Positions 56,521 through 64,000 of a stretch of DNA of 64,000 nt are shown in pieces. Within the stretch, counting starts at the first letter, position 1. Each line of letters opens with the position of its first letter. The position numbers and the translations under genes were made by a program. Origin of the DNA: Bolinopsis microptera. Taxonomy: Eukaryota > Ctenophora > Tentaculata > Lobata > Bolinopsidae. The stretch is taken from contig NC_087072.1 in the NCBI RefSeq assembly GCF_026151205.1, forward strand, positions 11,818,169 to 11,882,168. The letters run 5' to 3'. The notes beneath the pieces were generated by a model, which had not been told where the DNA came from, searched no databases, and saw nothing but the letters and a program-made list of their open reading frames with translations.

Positions 56521-56638
56521 TGACCATTGTTAATGGTCTGGCCCGGCGCGCTACTTCGTAGCACTTGCCGTCGGGCCATTTCGAGAAGAAAGCGGCGCGC
56601 GCTACTTCGAAGAAATTTAGACGAGTAACATCCGTCAA
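56521..56638 (+). repeat. Dispersed 120-bp GC-rich repeat, copy 2
   Basis: Same family as 22838-22971 and 58182-58295; contains GCTACTTCGTAGCACTTGCC and GGCGCGCGCTACTTCGAAG and ends TTTAGACGAGTAACATCCGT. Immediately downstream (56652-56694) is a copy of the TCGGCGAGATGC hairpin repeat. Confidence 0.8.
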
Positions 56639-57044
56639 CTATTAATTAAATCGGCGAGATGCACCACTGGGCCTCGCCGAGCTGCGAAGAATTGACATCG
56701 TCAATTAACATTTGTGTCGACATTTATCTTACGGAGAATTTTGAAAGACGAAGAACCACAAACTAAAATATATAATATAAAAGCAAAAAGTTATACTTAT
56801 TGCAAGGCGCGCAGTTTGAGGAGTGCTTATTTTTGATTTTATTTGTGGAGATACAATATGCAATAATACAGTAATACAATAAATAGTTGTTCATAATCAT
56901 TGTTATTGCTGCAAATTTGTGGCGCTAACGACGCGATCCAATCAAAAATCGATAATAAGAATTTAAATTGATTTGGGTGGTCACTGGTCTGACATTTGCA
57001 CAACATGCCATATGGCATCCCCCATTTCTCCTTGTCATACGTTG

Positions 57045-57120
57045 TATGACCCGCCGCGCACGAAGTGCGCGGCTCCCCCTGTAGCGTCGAAGACGCTATA
57101 GTGTCGAAGACGCTATAGTG
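57045..57120. repeat. GC hairpin and GTCGAAGACGCTATAGT duplication
   Basis: CCGCGCAC-GAA-GTGCGCGG is an 8-bp stem with a GAA loop at about 57053-57071. Next to it GTCGAAGACGCTATAGT is directly repeated (57086-57119). A similar GAA-loop hairpin (CGCGCGC-GAA-GCGCGCG) is at 58807-58823. Confidence 0.75.
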
Positions 57121-57181
57121 AAGCGACCGTGGGGGTCACCGCGTGATACAAATTTCTCCAACGTTATTAATTCTACCTCAG

Positions 57182-60100
57182 AGGATCTAAACAGTATTTT
57201 GAATACGACAGCAAGGTCTAGACGTCTCGGAAGGAAAGAACCGAGGTACAAACGGAGAGTGTCCCGAAAATTATCCCATCAACTCAGTGTCGACAATGAC
57301 ATTTTGGTAAGTGGATAGGAAAGGTAAGGAAAGTAAAAATGTATGATGTAGGTTTATTACATATTATTATATAATAGCTTATAGCTGTATATTTAATTAT
57401 TTTAAATAACCTACGATTACAGAATACGTGCACAAAATGGTCACATTCACAAGTTATAGTGTTATAACTTTATTATATAAGCTAAGCAGGTTTGACTAGG
57501 TTGTTGTCCATTGTTAGTGGAATTCGGAGAAATTTAGTGTTTGGTGTTTAGACAAGCAACATCCGTCAAATAAAACTAGGTTGGCGCAGAATTTGTTGTT
57601 TCCGAATTTCATAAATTTGGTACCAAATTTTGCCTCAAATGTTTAAGTGTGCATTATACAAATGACAAATTCATCGTGGCCGTGATGCATGATTGGGTCG
57701 AGCTGTACGTGCAACGTTGAACGTGCAGTGTGCGTCTACTCAGTGTGCCTCTATACTCAGTGTGCCTCTACTCAGTGTGCCTTTACTCAGTGTGCCTCTA
57801 CTCAGTGTGCCTCTACTCAGTGTGACTCTACTCAGTGTGCCTCTACTCAGTGTGCCTCTACTCAGTGTGCCTCTATACTCAGTGTGCCTTTACTCAGTGT
57901 GCCTCTATACTCAGTGTGCCTTTACTCAGTGTGCCTCTACTCAGTGTGCCTTTACTCAGTGTGCCTCTACTCAGTGTGCCTCTATACTCAGTGTGCCTTT
58001 ACTCAGTGTGCCTCTACTCAGTGTGCCTTTACTCAGTGTGCCTCTACTCAGTGTGCCTTTACTCAGTGTGCCTTTACTCAGTGTGCCTCTACTCAGTGTG
58101 CCTTTACTCAGTGTGCCTTTACTCAGTGTGCCTCTACTCAGCCATTGCGCATTACCATTTACCTGCAACCTGGAGACCCCTTGACCATTGTTAATGATCT
58201 GGCCCAGCGCACGCGCTACTTCGTAGCACTTGCCATTTCGAGAAGAAAGCGGCGCGCGCTACTTCGAAGAAATTTAGACGAGTAACATCCGTCAAGGAGA
58301 CCCCTTACTGGGCGGCGATCAGCCTGTTATTCCGCCGAATCTTTATGAACATAATAGCCTGGAGTCCCCATACCAGGTAAAGTGATCCCTTATACATTGT
58401 AGCGCGACGCACTACAACATACTATAAGGCCGAGCCGCGCATCAAATAATGTTACCTGCATGGGGACCACAGGCTATTATGTTCATAAACAAATAGAGCT
58501 GATTCGCGGCGGAATGACAGACTGAGCGCCGTCCAGTAACAAACACAAAACAATGCTTTACGCAGCCACACTTCTCGCAACCTTTGTTAGATCGGCAAAA
58601 TGCAAATGCACCACTTGCACCGGGCCACGCACTTTTGAAAAATGTTTTCTTTTTGGAAAGTGTGTATTTTCAATTTTTTTCCAATGTATCAAATCTTATT
58701 GTTTGTACAATGTATACGTACCTCTTTTCACATACAACTAGTCTGTCACGTGACCAAAACAGTTTTGTTGCCCAGAACTGTCTTGACATACGTTGCATGC
58801 CACTTTTCGCGCGCGAAGCGCGCGCCGCCGAATACGCCGGGATACGAAACATGTATCAAGAACTGTCCAGGGAAGAATTAAATTACTTTATACCCGCAGG
58901 GCGTTTTCATAAGATTTTTTTCAAAATTGGAGCAAGCGATTTAGTGGGAGATATACTGTCCACAAGAGGCTAAACTTAAAATCTTCTGTCCAGGTAGCAG
59001 GAGAAGATTTGCACGATCGGGTCAAAAAGGACAAGAGTTTGGTAAAAACTTGCTCTTATCTCGGAAAAACATACGTTTCCTCCTTCAAAGGAGAAGAATT
59101 ACTGCACTGGATGGTATCTCATTGCTGGGCTGCGCACGCCCTAGAGGCTGTTTCTATTTGTCAGCTGCTGCTCACTCATAATGTTATCTGCAATAGTAAG
59201 CATGTCTTCAGTTTTGACATTTGACACGATTTACAGACAACAGATAAGTAAATTTAATCATTACTAATTGTATTATCAGTAACTCCTAAGTTGACAAAAT
59301 TGCTATTAATAAGGGCTCATATTATGGTGCACTAAAATGACAGCTCGACTGTTGTTTAATGAATAATTTAATGAACCCTCAGTATCAGACTCTAGAAATC
59401 TGATGACATTTAAGAAGTTTGCAATTTACCGGTTTCGGAATGACCAGGACGACATACCTCTGGAACCCAACTCAGACAGTATGGATGTTAGTTTAGACAT
59501 GTTGTACCGCAGGTAGCACAACATTTTATATATTTATTTTATACATTTTATATATTTATACTTTTACATGTCACAACTCTGACACTTCTATTTTCATGAA
59601 CTTATTTTACGAGCTGAACCACCAATTATAATAGTCTTACTGGGCGGCGCTCAGCCTGTCATTCCACTGAAATCCGAATCTCTATTCGGTATGTTTCGAT
59701 ATGTTTATGAACATAATAGCCTGGGGTCCCCAGATAATAATAGTCCTCCTTTTTATCCTTGTATCTACAAGTACAACGTTGTGAAGCTGTCACCCACAAA
59801 TCCCCAACTGTCGAATTGGTCAGTTAGCAAATAATATAATAGTGTACTAGCTAGTGACTAGCAGCTACTAAGGAACCTCCCACGTGTCAGGTTGTGGAGC
59901 GACTGGGTGATCAGATCACGTGTTATAGGGTGGTGGCTGTACACTAACACTCTGACGGGGGACGAGTTCCTCTCCTGGCTCACTTCTACTCAGATCTGCG
60001 CTAACACTGAGGAGGCGAGACACTTTGCTAACCAGCTTCTCCTCGTCAACTTCCTTATCAGAAGTAATGCTCCACAATCAAAACACTCATAGTCTTAATT

Positions 60101-61611
60101 CATCCCCATTTGTTCTTATCAAATTTGATCTTTTTCTATCAATTTCATTTGATTTTTGATCAACGTGCCTCCAATGCATCTAATTGCAACTCGAAATCTG
60201 TTATCAATAAGTTAAACTATCTTCTTCAGTACACCCAGAACGAAATAAAGAAGACGTTCAGCCGGAAGAGTTGACGGATGATGATAGTTGTACAATCTAT
60301 CAGATTAATGTTTGCTGCAATCAATCGGTAGGTTTCTGGACCATACCTGAAATCAAATCACACTTGGATCTTAACATACCAGACAATTTAAAAGTTGTAA
60401 CTCGATGTTTGCAAGTTGTCGTTTCAATAACAAGTTTCAAGAACCATAATACCCTGATAGTGATGTTTGCAGGTAGACACAGCGACCAAGGTGTTCCACA
60501 CCCTAGCACACGCAGTCAGACTGTGTAGTGTTCACTCAGAAGACTGCATTTACTACGGTAAATCTGATGTCAAGGAAGACGTTCTTCTAGAACAGTTCGA
60601 GGTAAGGCTCCCATGATCACTGATTGGCTAACTCTTCAGTTATACTCTTCTAATTTGTAGTTGAATAAACATTAATTGCATGATCTGATAGTGATGACGA
60701 ACAACTATAATATAGTTATTATAGTAACTATAGTAACTATAGTAACTATAGTAACTATAGTAACTATAGTAACTATAGTAACTATAGTAACTATAGTAAC
60801 TATAGTAACTATAGTAACTATAGTAACTATAGTAACTATAGTAACTATAGTAACTATAGTAACTATAGTTACTATAGTAACTATATTGGTAACCCCCCTC
60901 AGCTTGAGGAATCTAGTCCACCTCCTAGTTTGGAGAGCAGTGATAATACTGATACGAGTCTGTCTGCCTCGGAAGAAGCAAAGAGGTTCCTGCAATCTGT
61001 TTGCCGAGCTTACTATCCCAAGTTCACCTCAGCAATTGAGGATACCTATTTCTCTTACGAGGTAAAATCAACTTACAGCTGCTTGTGTGTTAATAATCAA
61101 TATATTCTACGAGTATAACTTCGCTCCAGACAGAAAATTTCTCTAACTTAATTGTGTTCTAGATTAATTCAGATTCCTGTGACCACGAGGATTTTAGTAT
61201 CCCAGACGAGATGTTCCACTCTTATCAACTATCTACATTTGACCAAGAAGACAGTATAGTAATAGAGTTGGAGGATGGTGTAAATCTGCAGGATCTAGAT
61301 GGAGATGGTAGGAGCATTCTCCGCATGGTGGAGGAGGATTCCTCTCTTGAAGTAAAAGGTAAATTCATAAATTACAATTCCAATCTACCTGAACATTTCC
61401 ATTGTATTTGACTTTTCAAGAAGGTTTAAATCTTATAAAGTTTTAAATCTTATAAACTGTTTTATTTGGATTGAAAGTAACCCTTAGAAATAACCCTATT
61501 ATTACAGAGCGCTCGAGTACTTTAGATCTGCTTCCGACTCCCAGAGACTCTAGCCTCATGTTTCAAACTGCCAGACTTGAGATTAATTATGAAGATATTC
61601 CCTCACTCTGA
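57182..61611 (+). CDS. Tandem DEP-domain protein, DEPTOR-like (5' end missing)
   Basis: Nine phase-consistent exons: 57182-57306, 58994-59195, 59383-59512, 59891-60063, 60230-60327, 60473-60601, 60903-61061, 61163-61358, 61508-61611; at least 438 residues. No ATG precedes the first exon in frame, so an upstream exon is missing. The basic first exon (GRKEPRYKRRVSRKLSHQLS) leads into DEP1: LVAGEDLHDRVKKDKSLVKT, FKGEELLHWMVSHCWAAHAL, then FAIYRFRNDQDDIPLEP. This order parallels DEPTOR (VTGEQLRLRLHE ... YRFRKDDGTFPL). DEP2 is weaker: YTNTLTGDEFLSWLTSTQI with ARHFANQLLLVNFLIRS. The C-terminal half is acidic and Ser-rich (EEAKRFLQSVCRAYYPKF, then FSIPDEMFHSYQLS) and has no PDZ that I can see, unlike vertebrate DEPTOR, the mTOR inhibitor. 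Other tandem-DEP proteins (P-Rex) are alternatives. Confidence 0.75.
57725..58142. repeat. CTCAGTGTGCCTCTA minisatellite
   Basis: About 27 copies of a 15-17 base unit (CTCAGTGTGCCT + CTA, TTA or CTATA). It lies in the first detected intron of the DEP gene and gives long phantom frames on the plus strand. It is directly followed by the GC-rich dispersed repeat at 58182. Confidence 0.95.
58182..58295 (+). repeat. Dispersed 120-bp GC-rich repeat, copy 3
   Basis: Close match to 56521-56638. Ends 9 bases before the MITE at 58305. Confidence 0.8.
58305..58380 (+). mobile_element. MITE TTACTGGG...CCAGGTAA, copy 2
   Basis: 76 bp; starts TTACTGGGCGGCGATCAGCC and ends ACCAGGTAA. Faces copy 3 in inverted orientation across 70 bases. 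Confidence 0.8.
58452..58539 (-). mobile_element. MITE TTACTGGG...CCAGGTAA, copy 3
   Basis: 88 bp; inverted relative to copy 2; contains CAGGCTATTATGTTCATAAA and CGGCGGAATGACAGAC. With copy 2 it forms a large inverted repeat inside the DEP gene intron. Confidence 0.8.
59637..59737 (+). mobile_element. MITE TTACTGGG...CCAGATAA, copy 4
   Basis: 101 bp; starts TTACTGGGCGGCGCTCAGCC and ends GGTCCCCAGATAA; has a small internal duplication (TATGTTTCGATATGTTTATG). It lies in the intron between DEP-gene exons 59383-59512 and 59891-60063. Confidence 0.8.
60712..60890. repeat. CTATAGTAA 9-bp minisatellite
   Basis: About 17 perfect or near-perfect copies of CTATAGTAA (GTTACTATA on the other strand) in the DEP-gene intron between 60601 and 60903. 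Related to the GGTTACTAT arrays near 63.5 and 63.8 kb. Confidence 0.97.
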
Positions 61612-61619
61612 TATTGGAT

Positions 61620-62500
61620 ATAGTTCACGTCCCGGCTTGATGCACATTAAATAGTTTCAGAACTGTAAATGAAGAGACTTATTGAATAATAAGGATCGAG
61701 GCGCTGGAAAAAGTGTTAAGATATTATCATAGACTAATATTACTGTCGTGGTACGTACTACAAGATGAACTATCGGTTGTGATCGGGGTAAAGAAGTCTG
61801 ATTCGCGGTAATGATATGTTTTTTGTAAAAGTTGAGGTATTATAAGTTAATCGTGGTTAATATTGGCATTGGCAAGACGACAAAATCAAAATAATATGTT
61901 TATTATTTACTTTACGTTTTTAATTTCGATTGGATAATCGCGTGGAATGAAATTATTATTTGATGATAGGCGTTATCAGAATTTAAACAATGTCATAACC
62001 AAAGAGTGAGATTTTTAAATAAAATTAAATAAAAATAAATTTAAATAAATTGGTAAATCACAATGGAATTTTATTTATTCACACGGTTCCGTTAGCATTT
62101 CCAAATTTATACATTATCGATAATAATCACGAATCAAAACAACCTAAAATTACGCTTATTTAATTTGGAAACAAAATAAAAACGGTCACATAAACACCAG
62201 TAACTTCATTTTTGTGATTTATTTTAAATCAAATGAAAAGTAAATAAATAGATAAAAGAATTATTTTATATGACAACTAATCTCTGAAAACTCCCAATAA
62301 AAGTATTAAAAAACACATATAAATTAAAAATTGGTCAAATGTTACTCGTCAGTTCTCCATTCCAATTGCAATCTCTATTGATTACAGGTCAGTCATGTGT
62401 CGGTTGGTGTCATTAATTATAATATAGTTTAGAATCTTAATTTTGGAAATATTTGTCCCTTGATTCAAGAGAAAAAAGTGTTACATGGTTACATGGTTAA
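61620..62500. other. AT-rich intergenic sequence between convergent genes
   Basis: Contains the 3' flanks of the DEP gene (plus) and the small gene (minus). No gene recognised. Confidence 0.6.
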
Positions 62501-62504
62501 GTTT

Positions 62505-63136
62505 TAGCATTTTTCTAATGAGATGACGTTTAGCAGACCATACGTCTCCACAAATTTCTGTCTCAAACATGGCTTGGTGCTGAAAATGGTTAAATTTTAG
62601 GTTGTATTTGTAATTATTGTGGTTATATTTCAATGTTTACGGTACCTTATCGGACGTTATTTGACCGGACATTAAAATGAACGCTCGAAGGCATTCATTT
62701 ATGATTTAATGTATTTAATTTAACTACCTTGTCGGACTTTATTTGAATGGACATTAAAATGAACGCTAGGGTCCAATTAATGCGCGTTCAAATAAAGTCA
62801 GATAAGGTATATAGTATATACAGGAAACCAAAATAATATAATTATAAACATACTAAAACCCGTTCATGAGGGGAAGATTAGGGAAATTTCAAGTTTTGTT
62901 CTCGTTTTCTCTTTTGAATGACTCACTCAAAACGTTAAATTTAAACATAAAAGTTAAAATTAAAGAATTCCATTTCACTTATTTAAACCAGCAAAAGGTA
63001 TATCTCACCAGATGTATTGGAATTTGCGTTGGTTGAAAACCCTGTAAGCGGTGGTAACCTTGTCTGAGTTCCTGCTGTGCTCAGCTGCTCTCCTGTTCGC
63101 ATTGAACAGAGCATGACTCACAAAGTATACTGCCAT
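62505..63136 (-). CDS. Two-exon gene for a 67-residue protein, unknown
   Basis: Exon 1 is 63009-63136 (ATG in a good context, AAGATGG; donor TG|GTGAGATA), exon 2 is 62505-62580 (acceptor AACCATTTTCAG, stop TAA). Phase 2 is kept across a 428-base intron. The protein starts MAVYFVSHALFNANRRAAEH, has a basic middle (AYRVFNQRKFQYICTKPC) and ends VISLEKC, with three cysteines. No signal peptide or clear membrane helix. I do not recognise the family. The intron contains a MITE-like TACCTTATCGGAC repeat. The evidence is open frame, Kozak context and matching splice sites. Being so short, it could also be a chance model. Confidence 0.5.
62642..62813. mobile_element. MITE-like TACCTTATCGGAC repeats
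   Basis: Two direct copies of TACCTTATCGGACGTTATTT / TACCTTGTCGGACTTTATTT followed by GGACATTAAAATGAACGCT, then the inverted end GTTCAAATAAAGTCAGATAA. The second direct copy and the inverted end (about 62732-62810) form a short TIR element. It lies in the intron of the 67-residue gene. Confidence 0.6.
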
Positions 63137-63293
63137 CTTGATCTCTTCCAGTAAGTATCCACTATGTGGAGTTAGCAGTCAGTTAGGAAACAAGATGCTA
63201 GAGAGCTGTTCTTTCTATTTAACAATATATATATATATTATATATATATTTATATGAATACACGAATCAAGTTATCTCAACGCTTTGTGAGAT

Positions 63294-63723
63294 ATGATTG
63301 ACGAAGTACGTGAAAACTTACGAGTAAGTGGTTTGTTTGCTTGACCAAGCTTCCGCTTCTGAGTATCCCATTATTCTTCTGGCTAAGAAACAGATTGCTG
63401 CAGCCAACATACTTTGAGGTCCCGAACAGTGACCCTGATACCTGGAGTTACTATGGTTACTATGGTTACTATGGTTACTATGGTTACTATGGTTACTATG
63501 GTTACTATGGTTACTATGGTTACTATGGTTACTATGGTTACTATGGTTACAGTGACTCTGATACCTGGAGTTACTATGGTTACTCCAGATGTGTCTGGTT
63601 AGTAATAGTGAAATAGTCGTACTGTCCAGTAAAAAACCTGACGACCAAGGTGGAGAGATATTTGGAGATGTTGTGTGTCTCCATGTTAGTGCCGCTAATA
63701 CTGTTGTACCTTCTTACAAACAG
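63294..63723 (+). CDS. Possible 5' exons of a gene running off the right edge
   Basis: ATG at 63294 opens a 10-codon exon ending in a perfect donor (CGA|GTAAGTGG at 63323). A second candidate exon at about 63619-63723 (SSKKPDDQGGEIFGDVVCLH, then VSAANTVVPSYKQHQ) ends in CAA|GTGAGG. Their phases do not join directly, so an exon between them would be needed. Weak; head-to-head with the 67-residue gene. Confidence 0.25.
63445..63585. repeat. GGTTACTAT 9-bp minisatellite, array 1
   Basis: About 11 copies of TACTATGGT. The array is bracketed by a duplicated GATACCTGGAGTTACTATGG. A frame across it reads Tyr-Tyr-Gly repeats, but no gene support exists. Confidence 0.95.
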
Positions 63724-63749
63724 CATCAAGTGAGGCGTTACCATCTGGG

Positions 63750-63838
63750 GTGGTTACTATGGTTACTATGGTTACTATGGTTACTATGGTTACTATGGTT
63801 ACTATGGTTACCATGATTACCATGGTAACTATGGTTAC
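63750..63838. repeat. GGTTACTAT 9-bp minisatellite, array 2
   Basis: About 8 copies of GGTTACTAT ending in TTACCATGATTACCATGGTA, in reverse-complement relation to the last units. Confidence 0.95.
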
Positions 63839-64000
63839 ATAATACATAGTCATCATTTACACTTTTATCCAAATTGGACAAAAAATGGTTGAGTTACATT
63901 TCAAAGTTAAACTGGGAAGTCTGCGAGAATTCTAGATAGTCAATCTGTTAAATTATTTGATAAACGTCGACCAATTTGGTGGGCTCTAATAAATTAAATC

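Noticed and set aside
57689-58285. Frames of up to 198 residues with ASTQCAFTQC-type repeats.
   Set aside because: Translation of the CTCAGTGTGCC minisatellite inside an intron; no support as a repeat protein.
60676-61065. 129-residue frame overlapping the DEP gene with VTIVTI repeats.
   Set aside because: Runs through the CTATAGTAA array and then reads the DEP exon 60903-61061 in the wrong frame.
63341-63616. Frame with repeated Tyr-Tyr-Gly, like a structural repeat protein.
   Set aside because: The 9-bp unit also occurs as noncoding arrays in an intron (60.7 kb) and at 63.8 kb; the frame has no ATG exon or domain.

Overview
This is a stretch of animal nuclear DNA, AT-rich and repeat-laden. 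Genes are split into short exons by GT-AG introns, intergenic space is large, and transposon debris is everywhere. The animal gene families (hnRNP K, PNUTS/PPP1R10, a DEPTOR-like DEP protein) together with PHD-finger reverse transcriptases, pogo/Tigger, hAT and Transib-like DNA elements and tRNA-headed SINEs suggest an invertebrate, perhaps a non-bilaterian such as a cnidarian or sponge. The taxon is inference; no rRNA, mitochondrial or other diagnostic gene is present.

Layout. 0-9 kb: satellite and minisatellite arrays, a 1361-bp tandem duplication carrying long palindromes, and a 424-bp tandem duplication; no gene is supported. 9.4-14.2 kb (minus): a multi-exon gene with an OB-fold-like region, whose introns hold a 1-kb CACAGTACA-type minisatellite. 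14.7-33 kb: a transposon graveyard. It holds a LINE RT fragment, a complete pogo/Tigger-like element (15710-18142), LINE ORF1 fragments with a PHD finger, an uninterrupted 1.1-kb-codon ORF with two PHD fingers, a reverse transcriptase and a C-terminal restriction-like endonuclease (23607-26966), decayed relatives of it, an RNase H fragment, a Transib/RAG-like element with CACAGTG termini (30985-32138) and a hAT MITE (32197-32467). The last two sit in a LINE-derived sequence whose second, inverted copy at 21.7-22.1 kb preserves both empty sites. 35.5 kb: a tRNA-Ala-like SINE, with a second copy at 55.5 kb.

37.3-45.4 kb is an RNA-binding gene cluster: a small divergent gene (minus), an eight-exon hnRNP K-like gene with three KH domains, and two tandem, intronless, two-KH RGG/YG-rich paralogues. 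50.8-54.4 kb is an eight-exon PNUTS (PPP1R10) orthologue with TFIIS-N domain, PP1-docking motif and CCCH zinc finger. 57.2-61.6 kb is a nine-exon-or-more tandem-DEP gene resembling DEPTOR, whose 5' introns are packed with MITEs and minisatellites. 62.5-63.1 kb (minus) is a two-exon gene for a 67-residue protein, and a possible further gene runs off the right edge.

Exon-intron models were built by hand from open frames, splice consensus and phase continuity. They are strongest for hnRNP K, PNUTS and the DEP gene, where every junction keeps phase. The host genes point to nuclear RNA metabolism (hnRNP K, KH paralogues, PNUTS) and TOR-type signalling (DEP). No operon-like relation is claimed.
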